Origin: Chrysomallon squamiferum
Taxonomy: Eukaryota; Mollusca; Gastropoda; Neomphalida; Peltospiridae
DNA: 42,500 nucleotides
Assembly (NCBI GenBank): GCA_012295275.1
Contig: CM022665.1
Coordinates: forward strand, 32,928,522 to 32,971,021
Reading direction: 5' to 3'
Positions within the stretch are counted from its first letter, which is position 1. Every line of letters starts with the position of its first letter. Below are positions 21,201-32,424 of the stretch, one piece after another. Made by a program: the position numbers and the translations under genes. A model generated the notes under the pieces. The model made no database searches, was not told the origin of the DNA, and worked only from the letters and a program-made list of their open reading frames with translations.

Positions 21201-21802
21201 TGAAAATTTTTGAAACAACAGAAAAAATTAAATAAAAACAAATAAATAAAAGTTAAATTAAATTAAACAAAATAAATAATAATAAAACAACACCCTTTCA
21301 AAAAAGCACAAAAAAGCAAACTCAGAACACAAAAACAACAACAACAAACCCCTTGAAAAACCTCGTCCTCCAAAAACAACAACAACAAACCCCTTGAAAA
21401 ACCTCGTCCTCCAAAAACAACAACAAAAAAAAAAAAAAAAAACAAACAAAACAAACAAACAACAAACAAACAATGTTGTATAGTGCAGAAACGCTAAACA
21501 ACCGCTTTCTATTTAAAAATAATAATAATAATAAATAATAATAATAAAAAATAAAATTAATAAAAATAAAATGTCGTTTTTCCATTTGAGAAAAATGATA
21601 AATACTTTTTTGAAGTTTGTCTCAAATTTAAAAACTGGTAAAAATAAAGCATAATATTACACTGTCTAACAAAATAATTTTATTTATTATTTATTATTAT
21701 TATTTTTAAGTATTATTCCTTGTAATAATAACTTAGATTTAGAAATACAGGCAGATACATCAACAATAATTTTAAATAGCATGAAAAAATTACAATATTT
21801 AT

Positions 21803-21892
<90 letters not shown>

Positions 21893-22278
21893 ATTGTACA
21901 CAATACATCAGCTATATTATTTCATGTAAAAGCTTGTCAAAAACTGTTTCTTACCTACAATGTTTTGTAGGATAAAACAACATGACACGCCCACTTCTCG
22001 CCCAATCATGTGACCTCAGGCGACTTCTAAGACCCGCTCTCTTTAGGTGGTGTTAATGATAAATGTCACGGAGTGAACATGTTTAAATGAGTTTGGCTTC
22101 AGTGTATGAATAACATTACGCCAGTTCTCCGATCAACAACTTCTCGCTCTGCCGGCTAAACTATTTGTTTTGAAATGTTATGAGTGACAAGTTATTTGAT
22201 GTGCTACGCATTTATGTTTTAGTTTGATATCATGCTATAGAAAGCAATAAATGTTTTGCGCAAGAAAACTGAGCACCT

Positions 22279-22323
<45 letters not shown>

Positions 22324-22406
22324 CATCTATTTCCACGGTCGCAATGCGCGTGACTTCAGTGTGGAAAAGGCCAGTAAATACGTACAAAACTAGAACGAAA
22401 AAGATT

Positions 22407-22437
<31 letters not shown>

Positions 22438-25400
22438 AAAGAAACGCAAAATGGTTGATTTCTTAGATAACTATTATAAACTGACACATATCGATGAATA
22501 TAATGACATTTGGTCATTCAAACATAGCTATTGTTACAGTCGCCAAAAAGCAGGTAACACAAAATAAAGGCTATGATCGTGTTTATTAGCCAAAACGTCC
22601 CCGCATGCAAACCTCGTTACCAGTGCATGTGCACGTACAGCACACCAAACTTGAATACGAGGGTTATAAAAATAGAAGGTTTTCAAATACTTCTGTTCGT
22701 TATTTTTGTTCTGACCCAACATCAAACAAATGCCACGACTGAGTGAACCGCAACGAAACAACGCCATCGGCCGTTTACAAGCTGGCGAATCCTTCTCGGG
22801 ACGAAATTCGATTCATATACACAGGTGCACACATATTCACACACACATATATACATACACGTGTATTTTACACACAAACATACATACATACATGCGTAAT
22901 TATACACACACATACACACACACACACACATCAGACTACATACATATACCTACATATATACACACATATATACAAACATATGCAAAAGTATTAAGAACTA
23001 AGTAACAAAATAGTGTGAAAATGTTTGCAGTACAAACAGCAGAAAACATACACATAGAAAGTATTTCGCCACTGGGTTAGGTATACATTTAAAATTATTT
23101 TGTGATTCGTTTGTAACAGAAGAAACAAGAAAAAAAAAAGAAGAAGAAAGATACAAGTGTTAGCATAGTTACTATATCTACATACAGATATTTTGAATTC
23201 GTATAATAATCTATTATCAGAATGTAGACCGTATATACATCTTGAATGATTAAATAGGTAAACAGGCGGACAGACGCTCAACTATTCACACACACACACA
23301 CACACACACACATCCATATAAATACCTACATATTACAGAAATACAGACAGGCGAATAACCGCTCTGATAGATAGAAATACAGATAGATAAATGGATGGAA
23401 AGAGAGATATACAGATATAAAGGCAGAGATAGACAAACAGATAGATAAATAGATGGATGATTGATAACACCAAAAACATAATTTTTAGAATAAATTCATT
23501 CTGGGCATGTGTGTGTACCTGTACGTGTTTGATAGTAACATAAATAAATTCACCCAGAAGAAATTTTTATAAATAAAAATACTCAGAAAACAAGAACAAT
23601 AACGATAACAAACAATAATAGAACTGTTGTAAAATAATGCACTTTATAGTATTTTTTTTTATTATTAAATACATTATGCATACATGTATGTATGTGTATG
23701 TATGTATGCATGTTTATGTATATATGTATGTATGAATGAATGTTTTGGGCTGTTCTGCACCTGGTAGACATCGTATAAATGTAAATAATGAGTTAACAGC
23801 TGTGAGTAATATGTTTCCTTGTTTCCGACATTTATTTTATTTTATTAAATTTACTAACGTATAACTTACAAGAATGTACGTTTTACAGAACGAATACTTG
23901 AAATAATGAATCATTAAGTAACCACTCCTTTAAATATTTGATTTACAGAAACATCATAACATTACTGTTTATTTCCGTAAAGAAATGACGTATGCATTTA
24001 CTGTGGTACCTTGACTTACAAGTCTAATTCGTTCCATGACCGAGCTCGTAACTCAATTTGCTCGTATATGAAATCAGTTTTCCCAAATGAAATTAATTGA
24101 AATACCATTGATTCGTTCCAGCTCCCCAAAAACCAACCCTATTTTTTGTAACGTTTTTTTAAATAAGAAAAATGTATGTATAAATGACAAATATTGCATA
24201 AAAACAAAATAAAAGAGAATGTAAAGAAAAAAATTGGTTTTGTAAAGTGTACAGGGTTAGGGTTTCTCCATCCTTTCATGGACAGATGTCCGCAGCTCAG
24301 AAATTATTTTAACGCCTTTGGCTGGAGTTATAGCCTTTATCGACTCCTGCTGCTTCAGTATGGTACATATCGTAGTGCCTAGCCATATTGACTACACGCA
24401 CATGCTTTAATTTCATGCTTTAATTCAGTGGACATCATCCGCTTCTTCTTCTCAGCATTGTCCTTTGAACTCACTTTCTTAGGGTCCATGGAAATTTGTC
24501 AAAATACTGCACAAAACTCGAGCACAACACAATAGAGATGTTTCCACGGCGAGGTAACCACGTGAGAGACGGGATGCTGGGCGGATGTTGTGTTGTTCGT
24601 TACTCGGGTTTTGGCTCGCAAATCACAGCAAAAAATCGACCGGGCGACTGCTCGTAACTCGAGGTACCATTGTATATTACACGTGCACTGGGAAACGGAT
24701 CTTAGTTTACGAGACTAAACAATATTAAAGTTCGTTAAACTGCTCATTCAGAGGTAACGTTCCAGTCAGTAATCAGTGGCAAATAAACGACTCTTTTATG
24801 ATAATTCGTAGCTAAATTAAACAGAGAGAACAAATATTGTAAAATCGTATATTTGATATTAATTATACGTTAATATTAAAATACTTTGAGTTAAAAAGTA
24901 ATCATTTATTCATTCAGTACCACACTACTTTCAACAAGAAATATACAGGGTGTACTTACACCTAAACGATACAGTAATACCTCGCTTTACGTTAATTTCG
25001 GCCTACGTCAAATTCGTCTTTTTTTAGAATGAATTTCTATTAAAAATATATTTAAAATAAATGTTTAAACTCTTTTCTTCAGATACATTATTAATTATAT
25101 ATTGATCGTTTCACTATATTTTAACTTTAAAAAAAGAAAGTACAACAAACTCACCATAGCATCATAGCCAAGGATATTCATAAATTTCGCCGAGACATTT
25201 CCCCCATATTTATAGAACCATAAAGTTCCCGTGTACTGATCACCAGCATCCAGCAGAATTGAATTAGGAAATACATTTTTTATTTTCTTAATTTCTGACA
25301 TCAGTCGAGCAGTTCCGCCGAAACATTTTCCATCTGATTTGTCCTTTTTACGACACACTCCACTGTATTTATTTGTCTCTTCAAATCGACCGTGAACATC

Positions 25401-25514
25401 GTTAGTATGCATTATTGTCAAATTAAAACTAAAACAAAACACGAAAGAACAAGAAAAAAGAAAAAATATGGTGTAGAAAAAACACGGCCCCATGTTGTCT
25501 CTTATTCTGCTCAT
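11620..25514 (-). CDS. NT5E: Ecto-5'-nucleotidase (CD73), copy B, catalytic, 9 exons, 596 aa
   Basis: Exons: 25514-25155, 16458-16245, 15797-15609, 14893-14696, 14093-13962, 13697-13578, 13223-13062, 12343-12140, 11831-11620; 1791 nt, 596 aa plus TAA, all donors GT. The product should be a secreted, GPI-anchored homodimer that converts extracellular AMP to adenosine. Metal ligands are complete: D39 and H41 (NDVHGRF), D92 (DAGDQY), N124 (GNHEFD), H224 (GHSGF), H247 (GGHTN). The dyad H125/D128 is intact, as are R358, N394, R399, F418, F505 and D511 of the nucleoside site. The signal peptide follows M1 or, more convincingly, M8. The C-terminus is a small-residue stretch (NSAGRS) and a hydrophobic tail, the GPI pattern. 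Intron 1 is 8.7 kb and full of repeats. The gene is collinear with copy A and probably closest to the ancestral function. Confidence 0.95.
12140..12343 (-). CDS. NT5E: NT5E copy B exon 8
   Basis: Residues 459-526: GIRVTYDIS, CSNC disulfide motif, EKVYKILLPSFIANGND with F505 and D511, then a basic K-rich loop. 204 nt, as in copy A. Confidence 0.95.
13062..13223 (-). CDS. NT5E: NT5E copy B exon 7
   Basis: Residues 405-458: GDISVGEVLNVLPFRNTVDL with the adenine-stacking F418, then the LKGIHLSGMLEHS helix and GGFLQVSG. Acceptor AACAG, donor GTAAAT. Confidence 0.94.
13513..13550. repeat. (AC)n microsatellite, NT5E-B intron 6
   Basis: About 38 bp of CA units, 28 nt from the exon 6 donor. Confidence 0.95.
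13578..13697 (-). CDS. NT5E: NT5E copy B exon 6
   Basis: Residues 365-404: GNLITDGMIQQNL and SVINSGRIRSSIEQ, retaining N394 and R399. Gly-Gly-Gly of CD73 is Ser-Gly-Arg here. The disulfide pair equivalent to human 365-387 is missing, as in copy A. Confidence 0.93.
13962..14093 (-). CDS. NT5E: NT5E copy B exon 5
   Basis: Residues 321-364: interdomain helix (DPDVLAEMEPFRQGV), IGKSQVFLEG, and VCRAEEC with the substrate-binding R358. The donor is a normal GTACAG, unlike the GC donor at the same site in copy A. Confidence 0.94.
14696..14893 (-). CDS. NT5E: NT5E copy B exon 4
   Basis: Residues 255-320: GTPPSIESPAGEYPYVVI, VLSVQDYAYAKYLGFLHLNF and a GNRVLL turn into the interdomain helix. It closely follows CD73 order. 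Confidence 0.95.
15147..15182. repeat. (GT)n microsatellite, NT5E-B intron 3
   Basis: About 36 bp of GT units. Confidence 0.95.
15609..15797 (-). CDS. NT5E: NT5E copy B exon 3
   Basis: Residues 192-254: EIASLQTEVDALEKEGVNKI, ALGHSGFFMDKEIA, VRGLDVVVGGHTNTFLYT. H224, H247 and N249 supply the last metal and phosphate contacts. 189 nt, as in copy A. Confidence 0.95.
16021..16070. repeat. (GA)n microsatellite, NT5E-B intron 2
   Basis: Fifty bp of pure GA. Confidence 0.98.
16245..16458 (-). CDS. NT5E: NT5E copy B exon 2
   Basis: Residues 121-191: AFGNHEFDRG gives the metal Asn and the catalytic His/Asp; then INASKKPELL and RIGIVGYTTP. The acceptor is CATAG and the donor GTTTGA. It is not visible as an ORF with its own Met and was recovered by homology and phase. 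Confidence 0.94.
18206..18264. repeat. (ATT)n microsatellite
   Basis: About 58 bp of ATT units on the plus strand. Confidence 0.97.
18427..19604. repeat. Minisatellite with alternating 60- and 66-bp units
   Basis: About 19 units sharing GAACGTATGTTT(C/G)TATACTG. Two types mostly alternate: a 60-bp unit with GTGATATATATG and TTTC, and a 66-bp unit with an added TTAGTG-type insert, GATATGTATG and TTTG. This makes a 126-bp higher-order repeat. Both lengths are multiples of 3, so one plus-strand frame stays open for over 300 codons (repeating MYERMF-YCVCVYVCMSV), almost certainly non-coding. Confidence 0.95.
20189..20778 (-). pseudogene. Penelope-like element fragment with GIY-YIG domain, frameshifted
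   Basis: The minus strand reads from HDIKSQS through DLDCDFKNVVYLITCNLCKK, QYVGQTQNMLRVR, VAKHFNLPGY to LNEKRFGFER, then a stop near 20416. NVVYLITC...KQYVGQT is the GIY-YIG nuclease core of Penelope-like retroelements. After FGFER the homologous frame resumes one base away (TLQTIKQFGINADS to KPSLKDILVSTRF, stop at 20191-20189), implying a one-base deletion in the T run near 20455. No reverse transcriptase is present; the 5' part is missing and the fragment abuts a minisatellite. Confidence 0.75.
20785..20965. repeat. Diverged block of the 18427 minisatellite
   Basis: Two degenerate units with the same order of elements (GATATGTATGTATG, CGTATGTTTGTATAC, CTGTGTGTGAGTG) as the main array, on the other side of the Penelope-like fragment. 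Confidence 0.8.
21334..21424. repeat. Two-copy 41-bp tandem duplication
   Basis: The unit CCCCTTGAAAAACCTCGTCC plus an AAC-rich remainder occurs twice in a row. Confidence 0.85.
21809..21890. repeat. (GA)n tract joined to the 110-bp repeat
   Basis: About 80 bp of pure GA directly abutting 21891. Confidence 0.98.
21891..22000 (-). repeat. 110-bp dispersed repeat with CT tail, copy 1
   Basis: Reverse complement of 40255-40364. Read on the minus strand it starts CGAGAAGTGGGCGTGTCATG and ends ACAATAG followed by a CT tract; both copies end at the same base before the CT tract, so it looks like a short retroposed element with a CT tail. Confidence 0.9.
22279..22320. repeat. Poly(A) run
   Basis: About 42 consecutive A. 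It could be a retroposon tail or an assembly-sensitive homopolymer. Confidence 0.95.
22730..22792 (+). pseudogene. Tc1-like transposase N-terminus, truncated
   Basis: Reads MPRLSEPQRNNAIGRLQAGE, the start of many Tc1-family transposases, then loses homology in a CA-rich tract. The preceding 200 bp or so may be its 5' untranslated part. Confidence 0.65.
24001..24672 (-). mobile_element. Tigger/pogo-type non-autonomous element, 672 bp, TA target duplication
   Basis: Terminal inverted repeats (CTGTGGTACCTTGACTTAC at the left; reverse complement CAATGGTACCTCGAGTTAC at the right) are flanked by TA on both sides (23999-24000, 24673-24674), as for pogo. Inside, the minus strand reads MDPKKVSSKDNAEKKKRMMS then TELKHEIKA, and after a deletion TICTILKQQESIKAITPAKG, both from the N-terminal DNA-binding part of Tigger transposases. 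The catalytic DDE region is gone. It lies in NT5E-B intron 1. Confidence 0.85.
24969..25018. mobile_element. Solo pogo-like terminal repeat
   Basis: CAGTAATACCTCGCTTTACG resembles the CAGTGGTACCTCGACTTACG end of Tigger elements. No partner end was found nearby. Confidence 0.4.
25155..25514 (-). CDS. NT5E: NT5E copy B exon 1
   Basis: Residues 1-120. A very Phe-rich hydrophobic signal sequence (about 8-30) is followed by FNLTIMHTNDVHGRF with both first-strand ligands and LLDAGDQYTGT with the bridging Asp. It ends at DAM with the same GTGAGT donor as copy A. Confidence 0.95.
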
Positions 25515-25850
25515 AAGAAATGAAAGGAAATCACAGTTAAATCCTATTTATATAAGAAAACCTGCAGTTCATGACCTATGACTAAGACTGGTACTAATTC
25601 TTCAATGAGAGAACTCGTAAAATACAAATGTATTTCACGTAGTACATTTAATATTTGAATAGCCTTATTATAGTATTCACAGACTGGCCTTTACACACAT
25701 ACACACACACACACACACACAAACACACTTTTCTTCTTTATATATATTATTATTATATTTGCTTTCAAATTTTATTAGTTAAGAAAATCAATCCTTTTAA
25801 GATATTACATGAATGCACCAGCATGCGCCCTACATACAAACTATACATAG

Positions 25851-25881
<31 letters not shown>

Positions 25882-26192
25882 GAATAGAAACTCTTTCGTC
25901 AGAAAATAAGCTGTCGGAGCGAATCCACGATTTAAAATAGGAGAAGTATATCATCATGGGTCTATTTCAAGAAAACATTGCTTACGTTATCAAGAAATAA
26001 ATAACAGCGGCAAAAACTTTTTATTTTATTATTTTTTTAAATTTAATTTAATTTTATTATTACTTTTTGTTTGTTTGTTTGAAAGAACTTCGGCTTATAG
26101 TTGTTTGGAGAGGGGGTTGGTAAAAAATTTTGATTAATAATAATTTAAAAAGTTTAAAGCACGAAATCTATATATTAGTAAGGACAAAGTAT

Positions 26193-26223
<31 letters not shown>

Positions 26224-26844
26224 TTACTTGATATATTTCAGCTTAAACTGCAAACAACAAAACAAACAACAACAAAAACTATGCCTTCTTCAATTTAATC
26301 ATAATTGTCATTTAACGTACTTCGTTTTTCAGGTGATCGTTTCTTCCGGTTATTACTTAAATACAAAACAGTCTGAACTCAGACACGGGACAATGCTCAG
26401 AGACTTCCGAACAGAAGCACGCGACATGGTAGTCAAAGCAAACTGAAGCATGTTGGGGACATAGAAAAGAGGTCAAGGACAATATTAACGATTAATCTCT
26501 AACGACGTCGTAAAACCTCCTGATAGACAGTATTGTATCAACGGAATGATCAGCGACTGGCCCAAAATGTAGTTTTGACGATGTTGACGTGTTTTGTTTT
26601 GTTATTGTTGTTTTTTAAAGAAAAGAAACTACTGATTCGTTGTTAATGTTTTTGTATACTTACACAGTTTGCAAACAATCGTAAACTGAACACGATGAAG
26701 AATCACGTGTAACTATAATTTAAACTGCACCAGTATGATTTATTTATAAGCGAACAAGGTTGAAAATTCTTTGCGAGAAAAGGTATTTTTGCCATTTTTG
26801 AAAAATAAGTTATACCTATCACAAGAATAATTTGTTAGTTTTAT

Positions 26845-26846
26845 TA

Positions 26847-26895
<49 letters not shown>
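26845..26895. repeat. (ATT)n microsatellite
   Basis: About 50 bp of ATT units. Confidence 0.95.
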
Positions 26896-26896
<1 letters not shown>

Positions 26897-29800
26897 AATA
26901 CCGTTTAAAACTTATCGATCTTAAAGCCATTGTTGTAAGTATTCCTGGTTTTAGACTGCAACAGATCAGCGAGATTTTGAAATAATGGAATAGTATTTGT
27001 TTACCAAAAAAATAAAGTGACCAATGTAAATATATCAGCTTTTTTAATTTAATTTTTTTATTTTTAAATAAATTTAAAGCATTATCTATTTATGTATAAT
27101 TACTATTCCGTTGAATTTAAAAAAAAAATTATTATTATTATTTTTAAATGAATTTCTTTAAAATCTTTCATTGGTAGTATGCGTGTCTTAAATTTGTTTA
27201 ATTCAAATAAATAAAGTCAGGTCAAAAATGCTTAAAAGAAATAAATAATTTATTGGAAGACATAGAGTTAAAATTCAAACACATTGAACCGTCAAAGTTG
27301 TAGATATTGGGTTTTGTATTCTGGGCTTTTTCCCTATTTTACTTGTACTATTTTTGTCTTTGTGCTGGTAAATTCTATATTTCTGTCAAGAAATCTTTAA
27401 GACACGCTTCTTAGGGAGAAGAATGTATTTTACTATTTTTTGAAAGAAGATAAAAACTGTGCCTATTGATTATTCTATTAGCAATGTCTGAAAAACACAA
27501 GAAGAATTAATATATGGCTTTATTTCATGTGTTTTATATAGGAATTATACTGATGACAATACTTATTTCCTATTTGATCTTTATAATGCTGTTCCTTGTT
27601 TGTCCGTTCAACACAGTGCACCAAGACAGGTGTATGAAAAGTCATGATTATCACTAAAAAATGGCGGTTTTCTATTCACGGGTTTGTGTAATGTGTCTGG
27701 TGCTGTAGTGTGGTGTAATGTGGTGCGGTGATTTGCTGTCGTGCTATAGATTAGTGAGTATAGTTTAGTGGGCTTATATCATTCTTGTTTTCAGCTGCAG
27801 CCAATGGGTAGCCTACAATTTTTTTTTTTTTTTGAAATGAGTCATCACAGTGATTGTATAGTTTTCCTTTTCTAAATCGTGGATTCGCTCCTATCACTTA
27901 CGAAACAGTATGCAGGACGTATCAAAGGACTGATTTTCTTGTAAAGTTTGAATGAAAATAAAATAATATTATATATATAAAGAAGAAAATTGAAAACGTT
28001 AAATATAATGCATATATTTAGGTTTGCTGTTTGTGTTTATGTATTTAGTCTTGAAGACATTGTGAATATAAATATCCGGACATTTTATTACTTTTGATCA
28101 TTGATATGAAACCGATGAAAGCACTGATGTCCCAGTAATTATAGCACAACTAATAATAAAACTAAAAAAATTATTCTTGTAATAGGTATGTGGGTTTTTT
28201 TGTTTGTTTTTTTCTAATTGCAAAAACACGTATTCTTGCAAAGACTTTTCAACCTTGTTAGCTTTTAAAGTGAAAAGGGGCATAAGCACATAAATCACAG
28301 TATGCAGGACCCACTGGTATATACAACCGCTCTGATACTCACCAGTCAACAAAATGAATAAATGTACTAACACGACAGTGGAAGGATTTACAACGATCTT
28401 TTTAAATAAGAAATAGTAGCTATCTGTGGATTTTCTTTGACTCACGTGATACTTAAACGTTTAAATACATGTATCTTCCTCTTACTCTACTTCTAAAGAT
28501 TGGGTGACAGTTTATAAATGTTTTAGTTTGCTGAATTAACACTTTATTACATAAATGCACAGTTATTGATTAAGTTAAATATTTTTAAGACTTGTAGAAG
28601 CCAAATAATTACGTTGGAATGAAAGTTATCCAATATGTACAGTAAAATCCTAGATTATCGCAGACTCGAGATATGAACAGTAGGTCGTAGACTATATTAC
28701 TCCCATGTTCATTTATGCTTATTTTTATTCTCATTTTTCAATTTCTCTATGCATATATATGTCTTTACATCAGTGCATTCACCAGTTTCATATTGATGAT
28801 CTTATTCGACTTGGAAACCCACTGCCACACCTCCGTGAGCTATGCATATTGTTAGCAGTAACGGGTCTTTTTTATCATGTGAAACACATATTGTCATCGT
28901 TTTACTGTAACATACGTGAACCAGAAAGGTAAAAGGATGAATACAGTAAGAACTATTTTATGAGAGAAGTTGTATTCTGTTTATTCTCGTCTAAGGTGTA
29001 TACCATCTTTTTAACCTAAATAACAAATAACAATGGCATGACCAAAATATTATTAACAGAGTACAAGATGGGTAATATACATTTGTTATTTCATGACAAA
29101 TCTTTTCTTAACAGGACTTGCCCGCGACACGCCTAAAAGAGAGAGAAAAAGATACACACGCTTTTAAGAACGCTTCTAGTGAGCCAACGGTAAAAAGCCC
29201 AAATTCTACACTGAAGATTTGTCTCACTTTACCTCAGCTGAACCCTTTGTATGTACATATGTGTATATAGATAATACTGCTAACCTCGATGAGTTGTTCA
29301 CAATTTAGTATTTAATTGAAAATACGTAAAGCATTCGCAAGAAAAACTATAAACATACTATACATGTGTGGGGTGTATCTGAATATTTAAATACATCTCT
29401 GGATTAACATTATTTTATACCTATCAAACTTTGGTTTTAGGGGTTATTAAAAAATACTAATAAATTAATAAATACAAAATAATAAAATAAAATTTTACAG
29501 ATCCACAATTTATTGAGTAAATACAGCCATAAATCCTTTTAAATATAATTAGAAAAAAAAAAAAAAAAAAAAAAATGAAAACAAACCACAAGATATACAT
29601 ATACATTTATTTTTGTAAAACAGAATTTAAACTATCATCTACAACTGTACATAACATAAAACAAAAAACGTAATTAGAAAAACGGATACTTTCAGATCCA
29701 ATAAAAAAAATACACACTGAAAATTGTCTACAAATGATAAAATAGTTTGTGCAGTGGTATGAAAAATGCAAAATCAGTGAAACTATGAAAGCAAGAATTT

Positions 29801-30670
29801 AAACAGAAATCTAAAATATTTTTTCACAAAAAAGGAAAATCGTTTAGAGAACATTCTCTCTATAAATAAAGTTTATCGGTGACAGAGGTAATAATTATTT
29901 TTATTTATCATGTTCTTTCAGGAGTTACTTTCCCCGTAATCATTCTAAATGTTCAATCACCAGTCTGTTTTTAAAAGTGTAGATGTGAATTTCTCAGAGG
30001 ATTAGTTTTTATTATACACAATGCACCACGAACATATATAGTTAAAATACCATCAGTATATAAGCCAAGTAAGTTAAAAAATTAATAAATCTTTTATTTT
30101 TCAGTGAATTTTGTCTATTACATTATTTATACTTACGTTTTATATATTCTGTGTATTCATGTTTCTTAATTTTCATTCAAAGATATAAAAAATTAAGTTA
30201 TAAGAAAAATGGAAATCTGCAAAAAACATTTAATACAGCTGAAAAAACTGAAATGGTAGGTAATAATATCATGTTCAAATGTACGCTAATAATTTAAAAA
30301 AAAAAAATAATAATAATAATAATAATAATAAAAATAACCAAAAACGATTATATCATTACTCAAACTTGTTTTTAACCAAAATGTTTCAGTGGTGATATTC
30401 ACTGATAACATTTGACAACTATTTTAGATAGAACAGTTACTGAATGTTAATATAACATGCATAAACATAACAAGTGTATATCATACTTTAACACAAAAGT
30501 AATTATATTTTCTTTAATACTACTATTTATTTCACATATACATCCTCTTAAAAGTTTAATAATATGTATGCTGGATTTTCAAAATTATATATATGTTTAT
30601 TTCAGATAATCATTAAATATTATAAACTTATGTTAACTCATGATAAATCTAATTTTATACATATATACAT

Positions 30671-30702
<32 letters not shown>

Positions 30703-31114
30703 ACGTATGTATGTATGTATATTTTTTTATCTATACCATTGTACAAAACAAATATGTTACAACTGTAACATCCTGATGAACATAGATTTTACAAAAAACA
30801 TAAGTAAATGTTAACTAAAAGCACAATAGGTAGTGAAACTTAAACAGCCTATATAAACAAATCACTAACAGTAATCTCAATATTCTTTAAAATGTGCCAG
30901 TAGTGAACAAACAGTTTAAACACATTAGTGTTTCTTTCCTCCATTATTCCTCTGTTAAATAATAAAATACAACAATACACTAAAAAACTCATGAATAAGT
31001 AATGGTAGCTGACACTTATAATGACATCAACAAAAATCCACACTGAACTGAGGATATGGGAACTTAAAAAAAAAAAAAAAAAAACGTAATTCAGTCTACG
31101 AAGGTTATTTATAT

Positions 31115-31263
31115 ATTTCTATGACAGAAAGGATGTCATAATAACAAAAAATAAAATGTTAGCCTTTAAGCATCTTGACAAATTTGGCTACTATAAACCA
31201 TTAAATCAATCACGTGGAAATAAATGAATGTGATTAATCTGTTTGTACACATCACCAAAGGTA
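31115..31263. repeat. 149-bp direct repeat, copy 1 (PDHA1 3' region)
   Basis: Starts 25 nt downstream of the PDHA1 stop. It matches 32593-32741 over 149 bp with five mismatches and no gaps by hand alignment. Confidence 0.92.
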
Positions 31264-31287
31264 CACTTTAATATTGATCTGGCTCTT

Positions 31288-31446
31288 TTATCTTGTTATT
31301 GTTGGGTCACAGCCTCGGATTTTGAAATCAGGTGTGGGATTTTGTGAATAAACATGAGTGTACAGTTCATCTAGGGGCAACTCTGAGTCAGTTTTAGCTA
31401 TCTGTGCCGCTTCTTCAATTTCTTTTCTGATTTCAGTATCAAATTT
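31288..31446 (-). CDS. PDHA1: PDHA1 terminal exon 9
   Basis: Residues 334-385: [48 protein letters not shown] at 31290-31288. A possible ATTAAA poly(A) signal lies on the minus strand only about 16 nt past the stop (plus 31267-31272), which would be unusually close. Confidence 0.96.
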   Translation of the reverse strand, partial: KFDTEIRKEIEEAAQIAKTDSELPLDELYTHVYSQNPTPDFKIRGCDPTITR

Positions 31447-32376
31447 CTGGTAAAAAAAATAAAAAATAAGAATAATCATTATTATATCACTGATTTTATA
31501 TAGGTAAAACATAAGACAGTTTGAAATGAATGAAGTGAAACATCATTATTTACTCTTAAATAATATTAACATTTTATTGAAATGTGACAGTAACATTATT
31601 TCAGTGTTATTCAGCTAGTAAAATTAATATTTTTTAATGATTTTGTGTATTTGTACCAGTAATAAGAACTTTTGTGAATAATTAAGATTAATACTTTTAC
31701 ATGTAAGTGTTTAATCTATGATATTTTTAAACTTTCACCTTCAACTCTTCTGGTGTGGTAAGATTTGCTTTTATTATTCTATCTTTGAAATTTGTGATAG
31801 GATCTCTCTTTTCTCTCACTTCTTGAATTTCATCTCTGGTCCGGTAACTGTGAATTGATTCATAATTTGTGAGTATTTTTTAAAATGTTTTAATGAATTA
31901 ATCAAAACAGAGTGTTAACAAACACAAAAATTAAAAAAGAAGTAAAGAAATTCATCCACTTGGTTTGGAATGATTTATACTGTTTTTATGTAATTTCACC
32001 CAATATCATACAATATTGATAAATATTTATAACTTTAAACATGAAGAATAAACGAAAGGATCCAATGTAAACTTCATAATATCTGTGAGATCACAAACCA
32101 ACCTTGTTCCAGGGTCACTCATGCTGTGTCCATGGTAACGATATGTTGCCACCTCAACCAAGATTGGTCCATTTTTTAGTGCATAGTCTTTAGCAAACCT
32201 AGTTCCCTCCCTTACTGCAAGTATGTCCATACCATCAATCTGCAGAACCACAAGTTTACTATAATGTCAATCTGTTTTCATGTCAATACCACAATTCTCA
32301 AAACCATCTCAAACAATTGGATAAAAGTTATAAAAAATTCAGACTATGGATAATTAAAACAATATTAAGTAATGCC

Positions 32377-32424
<48 letters not shown>

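Larger units (their letters stand above)
16459..25154. other. NT5E-B intron 1 (8.7 kb)
   Basis: The longest intron here. The stretch 16460-18200 has no recognised feature. From 18206 on it is a patchwork of microsatellites, a minisatellite, retroelement and transposon fragments listed separately. 19605-20188, 21000-21330 and 22010-22270 show only AT-rich or unrecognised sequence. Confidence 0.8.
25515..31287. other. Intergenic between PDHA1 and NT5E copy B
   Basis: No gene recognised on either strand; ORFs are short and low-complexity. It holds (AC)n at about 25692-25726, poly(A) at 25850-25878, (TTAT)n at about 26192-26225, (ATT)n at about 26845-26895, poly(A) at 29554-29575, and the 149-bp duplicate at 31115-31263. 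The PDHA1 3' UTR and NT5E-B promoter must lie here but cannot be delimited. Confidence 0.7.

Noticed and set aside
21713-21901. ORF of alternating Ser-Leu
   Set aside because: Translation of the (GA)n tract.
26228-26446. Plus-strand ORF with an acceptor-like TTTTTCAG at about 26330, reading IVSSGYYLNT...
   Set aside because: A single weak splice signal, no homology recognised and no partner exon found.
28098-28932. ORFs of 115 aa (minus) and 75 aa (plus) between PDHA1 and NT5E-B
   Set aside because: No family resemblance, composition follows the AT-rich background, and no splice-consistent neighbours.
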